Shown: positions 1 through 6,972 of the stretch, one piece after another
Layout of the letters: each line of letters starts with the position of its first letter
How positions within the stretch are numbered: the first letter of the stretch is position 1
Source: Bacteroidales bacterium
GTDB taxonomy: Bacteria; Bacteroidota; Bacteroidia; Bacteroidales; UBA932
Direction: 5' to 3'
Length of the DNA: 22,028 nt
Assembly: GCA_017483985.1 (NCBI GenBank)
Contig: JAFUUB010000072.1
Span: 1-22,028 of the forward strand
The notes under the pieces: generated by a model
Seen by the model: only the letters and a program-made list of their open reading frames with translations
Told to the model about the DNA's origin: nothing
Database searches by the model: none
Made by a program: the position numbers and the translations under genes

Positions 1-17
1 CATTTGGTGAGCTCCGG

Positions 18-54
18 TGGCGCAGATACCGCCTGTTTTTACGCATCTGCGCCA
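18..54. repeat. REP-like hairpin, left copy
   Basis: A 10-bp inverted repeat, TGGCGCAGAT at 18-27 and ATCTGCGCCA at 45-54, encloses 17 nt. One more pair (29 with 43) would form past an A-C mismatch at 28/44. The stem is shared with two copies downstream of the transposase. The 5' flank, which includes GGTGAG, is shared with the 1851 copy. Confidence 0.75.
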
Positions 55-452
55 TCGCCCTCGGAGCCGGGTTGCCACTTGGAGCGAGCGGATGGCGCAA
101 GCGACGCGAGGGAGCGGATGGAGGAAAGTGCCGCGCCGGATGGCAGCAAGTCCACGGGCGGTGTGGCCGACCGCGGATCCGTGAGCGGGAGATGAGAGCG
201 GATTCGTTTGTATACAATATCAAACGGAAACGCAATTATACGGCACGGAATTATCTGCCAGTCAAGGCCCCTCTGTGCGAAATAGCCTGTACCCCCTTGT
301 TTTTACTCCCCGATCAGTCTGATAAAGAACGAGTTAAACATTAAACGTTTATCATTGGAGGTTATCGTATTTTATTTTGTACCTTGCGGCCGTTGTCAAC
401 CGGAAGTCAGGGCAAGGTAGTCTGGCAAGGTAAGAGAGGCAGCGAAAAAACG
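55..452. other. Gene-poor leader of the RAYT unit
   Basis: I see no convincing gene here. Positions 60-195 are GC-rich with short internal repeats (GAGCGGATGG twice). From 200 the sequence becomes AT-rich. Positions 205-226 form an inverted repeat, CGTTTG-N10-CAAACG, overlapping the perfect palindrome TTGTATACAA (208-217). Another palindrome, TAAACGTTTA, lies at 342-351. A motif close to a Bacteroidota -7 element, TATTTTG followed by TACC, is at 373-383 and could start the transcript of the next two genes, although it is one base short of TAnnTTTG. An in-frame TTG at 384 could extend the following gene, but it would overlap this promoter-like motif. Confidence 0.4.
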
Positions 453-857
453 ATGAAAAAGTATTTGGAGATTCTGATGGAAGAAGATGGAAGATTCCAT
501 TTCTCCTCCGATTTTGAGCCTGTTGTAATAAGAGATGCTCACAGATTTGATTCAACCATGAAGCAGATGATCCGGTCGTTGGCCGATGTCATAAAGGAGG
601 GACCGAAAAAGGGGCCGAACCCTGTCTGTTCATCGATCCGAATGGCCAGCATGGCTGAAATCATCATCCAGCCCCAACCCTATTCTCAGATGGAAGAGCT
701 TTGGTCACACATGATGTTTGAAACAATCGCGCACTTTGAGGATTTCTCGAGACGGGTAAAGAAAGAGAAAGGCCTGAAAGAAGAAATCCTTATCCGACCC
801 CAGATGTTTTTCCCGGGGCAGATGATTTTCCCGCTGGGAAAGAAAGGCTTTAACTGA
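453..857 (+). CDS. Hypothetical 134-aa protein coupled to RAYT
   Basis: I do not recognise a family. The protein is 134 aa, soluble and charged, with no signal peptide or membrane segment. Its middle is probably mostly helical (DSTMKQMIRSLADVIKEG, then MEELWSHMMFETIAHFEDF followed by a Lys/Glu-rich stretch), and its tail is hydrophobic and Phe/Pro/Gly-rich (RPQMFFPGQMIFPLG). The ATG at 453 was chosen because it follows an A-rich leader; an in-frame TTG at 384 would add 23 residues but overlaps the likely promoter. The stop (855-857) is one base before the ATG of the transposase at 859, so the two are very probably co-translated. Low GC matches the transposase and not the rest of the window. 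A role as a transposase partner or regulator is inference from position only. Confidence 0.75.
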   Translation: MKKYLEILMEEDGRFHFSSDFEPVVIRDAHRFDSTMKQMIRSLADVIKEGPKKGPNPVCSSIRMASMAEIIIQPQPYSQMEELWSHMMFETIAHFEDFSRRVKKEKGLKEEILIRPQMFFPGQMIFPLGKKGFN

Positions 858-858
858 T

Positions 859-1788
859 ATGCCTTTCCAAAGGATCGCCCTGCGGACGATGCCGGATGGC
901 AGTTCCCGCCTGCTATATCCCTTCCATATCAGTCTGGAAGGACTGGAGGATGTCGTATTGTGTCGGGATGACGAAGATTATGATGTAATGGTCAAGCATA
1001 TTTTCGTCTGCGCCCTTCGTAAGAAGGTCCGCGTTGTGGATTATATCGTCATGTCCAATCACGCACATATCGTCATTCTGGCTGTCAATCGAGAAACTGC
1101 CAACGATTTCTCCATTGAAATCAAACGGATATATTCACAGTATTTCTTCAACAAGTACAAACAGCGGAAAATACTGCTACGAACCGGAATCCATATCCAA
1201 TATCTGGATTCTGACTGGTATCTCCGGAATGCCCTTGCTTATATCCCACGAAACGCGCTGGATGCGCTGTCAAAAATTGAAAACTACCGCTGGACCGGGT
1301 ATAGGGGGATGTTCTGTGGCGGCAAGATCTCCGGGCCAGTTACACGTGTATGTATGCTGACGCGAAGGGAAAAAGAAGCCCTGTTTCACACACACGAAGA
1401 CTTAAGCCAAGTCTCATGGCTATTGAATTGCCGGGGAGAACTGGAACCGGCCAGTGCCTGTGATTACACCTATTTGGAAAATGCTTTTTTGAATGACCCG
1501 GCCTTTTACTTAAGAACACTGGGAGGAGTTAATCGAGCAGAGATGGAACAACTGCTGGAAGAAAACATGCGAACGCGACAAAAAGATGCAGAATTCTTGA
1601 AATCCGTTGATGCGATATGCCATCGTTGGTTCCAGAAAGGGATTCAAGAAGTATCCTTGGAAATGAAGATTCGGATTCTGCCGTATATTTATCGGACTCG
1701 GAAAACATCCGTCCCGCAGATTGCCCGCTGTTTCGGCATGGAACGACGTCATATCTGCAAGATTCTGGGTTTGGGGAAAGAACTCTAA
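859..1788 (+). CDS. REP-associated tyrosine transposase (RAYT)
   Basis: This is a 309-aa protein of the Y1/HUH transposase superfamily (IS200-like fold). The metal-binding HUH motif is SNHAHIVI (His68 and His70). The probable nucleophile is Tyr128 in AYIPRNAL, which aligns with the YIxxNP motif of RAYTs, followed by the family-typical ENYRWTGY (141-148). Y92/Y95 in IYSQYFFNKY belong to the preceding conserved helix. About 150 extra C-terminal residues end in a probable helix-turn-helix (about 283-303, SVPQIARCFGMERRHICKIL), as in longer RAYTs. Known family members nick and join single-stranded REP DNA. REP-like hairpins start two bases after the stop codon and also lie upstream of the unit. 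Both motifs are intact, so the enzyme may be active. It is the second gene of a two-gene unit. Confidence 0.88.
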   Translation: MPFQRIALRTMPDGSSRLLYPFHISLEGLEDVVLCRDDEDYDVMVKHIFVCALRKKVRVVDYIVMSNHAHIVILAVNRETANDFSIEIKRIYSQYFFNKYKQRKILLRTGIHIQYLDSDWYLRNALAYIPRNALDALSKIENYRWTGYRGMFCGGKISGPVTRVCMLTRREKEALFHTHEDLSQVSWLLNCRGELEPASACDYTYLENAFLNDPAFYLRTLGGVNRAEMEQLLEENMRTRQKDAEFLKSVDAICHRWFQKGIQEVSLEMKIRILPYIYRTRKTSVPQIARCFGMERRHICKILGLGKEL

Positions 1789-1790
1789 AT

Positions 1791-1825
1791 GGCGCAGATG
1801 CGTTTTTTGGGGTTGCATCTGCGCC
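1791..1825. repeat. REP-like hairpin, right copy a
   Basis: A perfect 11-bp inverted repeat, GGCGCAGATGC at 1791-1801 and GCATCTGCGCC at 1815-1825, has a 13-nt loop. It starts two bases after the transposase stop codon. The core GGCGCAGAT is identical to the other copies. The two inner pairs are G-C and C-G. It might also act as a weak transcription terminator, though no T run follows. Confidence 0.8.
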
Positions 1826-1834
1826 GCATTTCCG

Positions 1835-1889
1835 CATTTGGTGAGTTCCAGTGGCGCAGATACCCCACTCAAAAACGTATCTGCGCCAC
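1835..1889. repeat. REP-like hairpin, right copy b, with conserved 5' flank
   Basis: A perfect 13-bp inverted repeat, GTGGCGCAGATAC at 1851-1863 and GTATCTGCGCCAC at 1877-1889, has a 13-nt loop. The 30 bases at 1835-1864 match window bases 1-30 at 28 positions, including the 5' flank CATTTGGTGAG. In other RAYT systems a short motif 5' of the hairpin guides the enzyme; by analogy GTGAG is a candidate, which is inference. Confidence 0.8.
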
Positions 1890-1894
1890 AGGCT

Positions 1895-1966
1895 CGACCA
1901 GGTAGTGCAAAGGTTCCGACCAGGTGGTACAAAGGTTCCGACCAGGTAGTACAAAGGTTCCGACCA
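1895..1966. repeat. 22-bp tandem repeat, three units plus a partial
   Basis: Three successive 22-bp units begin CGACCAGGT and end AAAGGTTC (1895-1916, 1917-1938, 1939-1960), followed by CGACCA of a fourth. Units differ only at two internal positions (AGTG, GGTA and AGTA variants at bases 10-13). The array starts six bases after the second right hairpin. Because 22 is not a multiple of 3 the frame shifts each unit, and the open frames across it look spurious. I see no strong hairpin in a unit. Function unknown; an iteron-like protein-binding array or an expanding non-coding repeat are both possible. Confidence 0.85.
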
Positions 1967-2121
1967 ATAATGGCAAACTGCGAGAATGTCGCCGGACCTT
2001 TGCAGCAAAACGGCCTCTCCTCGAACTGCAAAAGTCCAAAATGAAAGAAGCAAGACGTGTGGGTGGGCGATTGACAGACGGACCGGAGGGTAATCTGAAA
2101 CTGGCGATCAGAAGCCGGGGA
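1967..2121. other. Intergenic sequence between repeat array and transporter gene
   Basis: I see no gene, promoter or terminator. GATCAGAA occurs twice (2106-2113 and 2120-2127). No intrinsic terminator for the minus-strand operon ending at 2122 could be identified. Confidence 0.4.
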
Positions 2122-3494
2122 TCAGAATCCGGAGAGGGGCAGGAAGGCGGTGGGAAGGAGCAGGAGGAGGCCGAGGACCAGCAGGACCGCGACCCCTTTC
2201 CAGATCCAGCGGACCCAGCGGGTGTAGGGGATGCGGGCCATGGCAAGGGCGGCCACCAGGACGCCGGAGGTGGGGGTGACCATATTGGTGAAGCCGTCTC
2301 CGAACTGGAAGGCGAGGACCATGGCCTGGCGGGAGACGCCGACCATGTCGGAGAAGGGCGCCATGATCGGGATGGTGATGGCGGCTTTGGCGGTGGCACT
2401 GGGAATGATGAAGTTGATCAGGGCCTGGATGCCGTACATCGCCGAAAGGGAGGCCTGGGGCCCGGTCCCGTCGAGGCCTTCCTGCATGGCATGCAGCAGG
2501 CTGTCGACGACCTTCCCGTCCTGCAGGATCACGATGATGCCGGAGGCGAAACCCACCACCAGCGCGGCGGAGAGGATATCCTTGGCCCCGGCGATCAGCT
2601 CATCGGCAATCCGGTTGGCCGGAAAACCGGCGATCAGGCCGGCGACGATTCCCATGGCCAGGAAGAGGCCGGTGATTTCCGGAAGATACCAGTCCCAGCA
2701 GGTCACGCCCACGATCAGGGCGATGACCGTCAGGGCAAGCACCGCAAGGATCCCCTGCTGCCGCCCGGTCAGCTGCCGGTCTTTCGTCCCTGTCCCTTCG
2801 TCCGGAAGGGTGGGCGAAGCGTCTTCTGCAAGCGGAGCCGAAGAAAGGGGTGCGGGAGCGCGGCGGGACCGGCGGGCATAGACCAGCACGAAGAGGCAGA
2901 GCAGCACCGTCAGGAAGGCCCAGCAGAAGATCCGGTAGCCCATGCCGGAGAAAAGCGGAAGCTCCGCCATGCCCTGGGCGATGCCGACCGTGAAGGGATT
3001 CAGGAAGGCGCTGGAGAAACCGACGTTGGAGGCCACATAGACGATCAGCATCCCCATGAGGGCATCATAGCCCATGGAGACCACCAGCGGAACCACGATC
3101 CCGATGAAGGGGATGGTTTCTTCGCTCATTCCGAACACGGCACCCGCCAGCGAAAAGAGGACGGTCAGGGCGACCAGGACCAGCTTGTCCCGCCGGCCCA
3201 CGGCGCGGATGAACCGGCTGATCCGGCTTCCACGGCACCGGTAGCGTTCAGCAGCCAGAAGGCCCCGCCCACCACCAGGATGAACACGATGATCCCCGCC
3301 TGCTTGACGAACCCGTGATAAAGGGCCGAAAACACCTGCCAGGTCTGGGGCACGGCCGGGACCGCCTCGTAGGAAAGGCTTCCATCGGACCCCGTAACGT
3401 ACTGGCCGCCAGGCACGAACCAGGTCGCGATGGCGCACAGGGCAACCATCGCGGCAATGATCACATACGTATTCGGAATGCGGGTTTTTCCCAT
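2122..3494 (-). pseudogene. YfcC/DcuC-family membrane transporter, frameshifted
   Basis: The gene starts at the ATG at 3494 and reads GKTRIPNTYVIIAAM and ATWFVPGGQYV, typical of YfcC-type carriers (DcuC-like superfamily), for 90 residues to NATGAVEA. At 3222/3223 the frame must change: restoring one missing base gives VEAG followed by ISRFIRAVGRRDK, and the second frame then runs to the stop at 2122. The repaired protein would be about 457 aa with many membrane spans, a family-normal length. Diagnostic C-terminal motifs are intact: IPSATAKAAITIPIMAP and AFQFGDGFTNMVTPTSG. Relatives are annotated as transporters of dicarboxylates, amino acids or peptides; the substrate here is unknown. Its ATG overlaps the hydrolase stop (TAATG), so expression is coupled. 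A sequencing error is as likely as true decay. Confidence 0.8.
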
Positions 3495-4663
3495 TACAAC
3501 TGCACGTCAATCCGGACCGGGAACAGGTAGGACAGGTCCTGACGCTCACGGAGCGTCTGGCGCATCACCGCCGGGGAACGCTTCACCGGGCCCTCGAACA
3601 GGACACGGCCCTGGTATTCCACCCGGACCGGCTTGTCCAGGTCCGCCATGGCATCGTTCAGGTAAACCGTCAGCCCGGAATAGTCGCACTTCCCGATGAC
3701 CACCGTATTCCCGGAGCGGGAGACCCGGACCTCCTTGCCGCGGGCCGTTTCACCGGCCGGGACGGAAATCCAGTAAAAGGCGGACTTCAGCACCTCTTCC
3801 TGCCGCCAGACGATCTTGTCCGGAGCCGGGTTCCGCCGGTACCGGGCCATCCACGGAACGGCGGCCGCATCGACGCGGTCCATCCAATGCTCCTTTCCCT
3901 CAACGATATGGCCTTCATGTACATATCCTTCCGGATCCGCGGCCTGGAGGGCATCCATCTCCGCGATCCGTTCGGTGCAGCGGAGGTTGCGGTCGTACGC
4001 CGCATCCAGCGCGCCGCACCAGATCATGAACGGCAGGTTGCGCAGGTTGACCAGGGAGACATCCCCGGGGTGGCCGGCCATCATCGAGGCCGCCGCCCAG
4101 GTATCCGCCATGCGCGGGGCCAGGCGCCACACGCCGTCTCCGCCGGCTGAGTAACCCATCACGTAAACCTTGTCCGGGTTGACGCCCAGCCGGGCGACCA
4201 TCATCCGGATGATCTCCCCGTAGAACCCGTCGCTTTCCGGACGGAAATGCAGGTCCCAGGTATTGGTGATGGCCCGCGGGCAAAGGTATACGCCCTCGGC
4301 CGGTTCATAGAGCTTCTGCTGGTTGTCCCACTGCTGGTCATTCACTTCGGGGGCCGTTCCGCCGCCGCCATGCAGGGAGATGTACAGCGAGCGGCCGTCG
4401 GCGGGCTCCTCGCCGAAGATCTTCCAGGCCAGTTTCATGGTATGTCCGCCCCGGACCAGCTCCCGGCTGGCAAACGCCTCGGCGGAAGCCGACGACACGG
4501 AGTCTTTCCACGCGCCGAGCAGCTCTTCTGCATAGGCTGACGCTTCGGTCCGGGTCAGTTCCGTCAGGTGGGCGTACCGGGACGCGGGTTTTCCATTCTG
4601 GGAGCAGCCGGCCAGACAGACCGGCAAGAGGGCTGCAAGAGCCAATAAAGTCTTGATTTTCAT
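3494..4663 (-). CDS. Lipoprotein alpha/beta-hydrolase (esterase/peptidase-like)
   Basis: The 389-aa protein starts with a lipoprotein signal peptide (lipobox LAGC, Cys20), so it is exported and lipid-anchored. The hydrolase fold shows an oxyanion-hole motif HGGGG (99-103), the nucleophile elbow GYSAGG with Ser172, a likely acid in GALDAAYD (Asp220 or Asp224) and a likely His259 in GKEHW. It resembles the PHB-depolymerase/prolyl-oligopeptidase-like esterases of Bacteroidota; the substrate is not readable. About 100 extra residues follow the catalytic His and may form a small beta-rich domain. The stop TAA shares a base with the transporter ATG. Nine bases separate its start from the stop of the DUF2207 gene, so all four minus-strand genes probably form one transcript. 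A hydrolase next to a transporter suggests cleavage followed by uptake, which is inference. Confidence 0.8.
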   Translation of the reverse strand: MKIKTLLALAALLPVCLAGCSQNGKPASRYAHLTELTRTEASAYAEELLGAWKDSVSSASAEAFASRELVRGGHTMKLAWKIFGEEPADGRSLYISLHGGGGTAPEVNDQQWDNQQKLYEPAEGVYLCPRAITNTWDLHFRPESDGFYGEIIRMMVARLGVNPDKVYVMGYSAGGDGVWRLAPRMADTWAAASMMAGHPGDVSLVNLRNLPFMIWCGALDAAYDRNLRCTERIAEMDALQAADPEGYVHEGHIVEGKEHWMDRVDAAAVPWMARYRRNPAPDKIVWRQEEVLKSAFYWISVPAGETARGKEVRVSRSGNTVVIGKCDYSGLTVYLNDAMADLDKPVRVEYQGRVLFEGPVKRSPAVMRQTLRERQDLSYLFPVRIDVQL

Positions 4664-4672
4664 AGTTTATTC

Positions 4673-6330
4673 TTATCTGCTTCCGCCGCCGAAACCGCCG
4701 CCGGAGAAGCCGCCGCCACCGCCGAAGGACGTATGGCCGCCCTTGCCGGAAATGCTGCCGGCCTGCTGCCGGGAAATCGCCCGGTTGATGGCCGCCGTGG
4801 AGACGTTGTTGGTCATCCGGATGGTCTGCATCATGACGGACGGATCCACGCCGACGGATTGGGAAATCTCCTGGAACTCGGCCGGGAAGAGCCGCTCGAA
4901 CTGGGTCGCCACCTTGTCGGCGATGCCGTACAGCTGGGCGAAGACCAGATAGTCTTTCCAGAGCCCCACCTCGGCCGCGCCCGCTCCTTGGAGAGGGTGA
5001 AATCGTTCAGGAAGTTCTTGAATTCCACGACATGGCAGGCCTCACGGGCGCCGTCCTGGTTGGTGGTCGAACCGCGGAGGAAATACCCCTTTTCCGTCAT
5101 GTAGCGGCGGCCGCGGGCCTGGGCCTTCATCGGCCAGGCGGTCACTTTCTTGAAGTTCTTCTCGGACCACTTTTCGAATTCGCCGGATTCCAGCAGCAGG
5201 TTGACGCCGCTGGCCTCCCGGGCCATTTCATAAAGGGAACGCTCGGTCTCGTCGGCGATCTCCACACCCTCCGGGAAGGCCAGGTTGACCCGTTTTGCCT
5301 TCCGGGCATCGGGCTGGACGGAAATCTTCCCATCCAGGATCCAACGGAGGAAAAGGGCGCCGATCAGGCCCTTCGAGGAAGAATTGGCCGGGAAACGCCA
5401 GCCGTTCTCCAGGACATAATAGGAAGCGAACAGGTCGCCGCCCATCGGGGCCTCGCGGTACCACTCCGTGATCTTGGTCTTGCCATACATGGACTTCTTG
5501 TACTTCTTGCCCATGGCCGTCAGTACGACCGCACGCACCGCCGTGAAAAGCCCGCCGCAGAAAATCAGGGCGAACAGGGTCAGGAAGAATTTCGCGGCAG
5601 GGTCCTCCTCCCCATAGGAACTGCCTTCCAGGGCCGTGGTCCGCATCTCGTCGAAAGACATATCGCGGGAAACCGCCGGGGAGAACAGCCCTTTTTCGAA
5701 CCGCACCATGGCGATGAGCTGGCTGAGCGGCCCGAACGGTTCGGAAGACTCCGCGATGACCTGGCCGTCTTTGACGTTGATGTCCCCGGTGAAGCCGAAG
5801 CCCCAGACGCGGGTGTTGTCATACGTCCACGCAGGACCGCCGGTGGCATTGCGGAGGGTGACCCGGGCATGCTGCGGCGGAGCGGCCAGCCCGGGATTGA
5901 CGAACATGAAATTGAAGGCATCCGCATCCTGCAGGCTCTGGACCAGTCCGGTGACGGTAAACGAAGCCGTCCAGACATGGTCTCCGTAAGTGCCTTGTCC
6001 CCAGCACAGTTCGACGCCGTCACGGGTCTCGACGATGCCGCAGCGGCCGGCTTTCTGCTCCAGGGAACGGTCCGTGTTCCACCGCCGTCCCTCGCTGATG
6101 AATTCCTGCCCGTTCTCACGGACGGAAAGGTCCGAGACCTCCATCCGTCCCAGGTTCTCAATGGGGATGTACCACTCGGTCCCGCGTACGACCGTGACGT
6201 CCCAGACCTGGGTGATCCGGGCCGACCCGTCCGCATGCAGGTCCACCGTGATGTCGACATCACGGATCTGCTGGGCCGGCAGCGCCAGCGGGAGGGCCAG
6301 CGCGGCCAGCAGGAAGATTAGCCTGCGCAT
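4673..6330 (-). pseudogene. DUF2207 family membrane protein, frameshifted
   Basis: A signal peptide (1-20, ending LALPAQ) precedes an extracytoplasmic DUF2207-type domain that begins IRDVDITVDLHADGSARI. One clear membrane span lies at about 247-272. A cytoplasmic region follows, including WYREAPMGGDLFASYYVLENGW. After residue 451 (about 4975-4980) the frame must shift: adding one base in GGGCGCGGCC joins LSKERA to AAEVGLWKDYLVFAQLYGIA. The second frame carries the usual DUF2207 ending, rich in glycine (FGGGGGFSGGGFGGGSR). The repaired length is about 552 aa, normal for the family. The molecular role is unknown. It lies 4 nt after lemA, a common pairing. As read, the protein would lose its last ~100 residues and gain a short out-of-frame tail. 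Confidence 0.82.
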
Positions 6331-6334
6331 GGGA

Positions 6335-6886
6335 TTAGATGACCGGATAGTCCTTCTTGGTAACGTCTTCGGCGAGGTAATCGCGCTTGGCGAAGCCGAG
6401 GATGCCCGCGACCACGGAGCCCGGGAACATGCGGACCTGGTTGTTGAACTTGGTTACGGTGTCATTGAAGGTCATGCGTGCCAGGCGGACGTTCTCCTCA
6501 TACTTCTCGATGCTCTGCATCGTCTGCTGGTAGTTCTGGTTGGCCTTCAGGTCGGGATACTGCTCGGCGATGGCGATGAGCTTGGCGCTGATCTCCTTGA
6601 GGGCCGCTTCGTTGGCTTCGATCTCGGCCGGGGTCGGAGACGGGGAGGCCGTGATCTTGCGCTGGGCAATGACTTTCTGGAGGGTCTCGCTCTCGTAGGT
6701 GGCATATTCACGGGTCAGTTTCACGAGGGCCTGGAGGGCGTCGTAACGGCTGACCTGCTGGACATTGATCTGCTTAAGGGCGTTGTTGCAAAGTTCGTCG
6801 GACTTGACCAGCTTGTTCTGGACGGATACGACCCAGAGGATCAGGACGGCTGCAAGGGCCAAAACGAGGATAAGTACGGTAGACAT
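6335..6886 (-). CDS. lemA: LemA family protein
   Basis: The 183-aa protein has one N-terminal membrane anchor (about 4-21, VLILVLALAAVLILWVVS) followed by the helical LemA domain: NKLVKSDELCNNALKQINVQ, then YPDLKANQNYQ and the signature ENVRLARMTFNDTVTKFN, ending MFPGSVVAGILGF. Length and motif order match the family. LemA proteins are membrane-anchored helical-bundle proteins of poorly known function, often next to DUF2207 or TPM-domain genes, as here. It is the first gene of the minus-strand operon. A perfect TATCTTTG -7 element 28 bases upstream of the ATG probably drives it. Confidence 0.93.
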   Translation of the reverse strand: MSTVLILVLALAAVLILWVVSVQNKLVKSDELCNNALKQINVQQVSRYDALQALVKLTREYATYESETLQKVIAQRKITASPSPTPAEIEANEAALKEISAKLIAIAEQYPDLKANQNYQQTMQSIEKYEENVRLARMTFNDTVTKFNNQVRMFPGSVVAGILGFAKRDYLAEDVTKKDYPVI

Positions 6887-6914
6887 AAGCGTTTACTTTA
6901 TGGGTTATCAAATC

Positions 6915-6922
6915 CAAAGATA
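6915..6922 (-). promoter_or_regulatory. -7 element of the lemA operon promoter
   Basis: The minus strand reads TATCTTTG, a perfect match to the Bacteroidota TAnnTTTG element, ending 28 bases before the lemA ATG. No convincing -33 TTTG was found at the usual distance. Confidence 0.55.
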
Positions 6923-6943
6923 AGGATTTATTTGAAGATTCGC

Positions 6944-6951
6944 TATCTTTG
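6944..6951 (+). promoter_or_regulatory. -7 element of the oxidoreductase promoter
   Basis: TATCTTTG matches TAnnTTTG and ends 21 bases before the ATG at 6973. It is the same octamer as the divergent lemA element 21 bases away. No clear -33 box is visible. An in-frame TTG at 6949 lies inside this element and is therefore unlikely to be the start codon. Confidence 0.6.
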
Positions 6952-6972
6952 TACAAGATACATTCATCGGCT

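Larger units (their letters stand above)
1..1889 (+). mobile_element. REP/RAYT element: REP hairpins flanking a two-gene unit
   Basis: A REP-associated tyrosine transposase and a coupled small gene lie between REP-like hairpins. The first 30 bases of the window recur at 1835-1864 with 28 of 30 identical, in the same orientation, so the coding unit sits between direct copies of the repeat. The interior is visibly AT-richer than the rest of the window: 23 of 60 bases at 1141-1200 are G or C, against 39 of 60 at 7201-7260. In known families RAYTs act on REP sequences and are usually single-copy domesticated relatives of IS200/IS605 transposases. The left limit is unknown because the window opens inside the repeat. 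No target-site duplication was identified. Confidence 0.6.

Noticed and set aside
1..1889. A CRISPR array suggested by repeated hairpin sequences
   Set aside because: There are only three copies, irregularly spaced, with genes between them and no cas genes; the RAYT explains the repeats better.
1529..2053. Minus-strand frames with repeated SEPLYYLVGTF-like peptides
   Set aside because: They are translations of the 22-bp DNA repeat and REP hairpins, overlapping the transposase gene; no start region or family supports them.
1924..3318. A 464-codon plus-strand frame opposite the transporter
   Set aside because: It begins in the 22-bp tandem repeat and is a Gly/Asp/His-rich mirror of a membrane-protein gene.
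3495..3549. An upstream in-frame extension of the second transporter frame
   Set aside because: That frame continues upstream of the ATG at 3494 only by chance; its residues before the frameshift do not match the family, while the other frame does.
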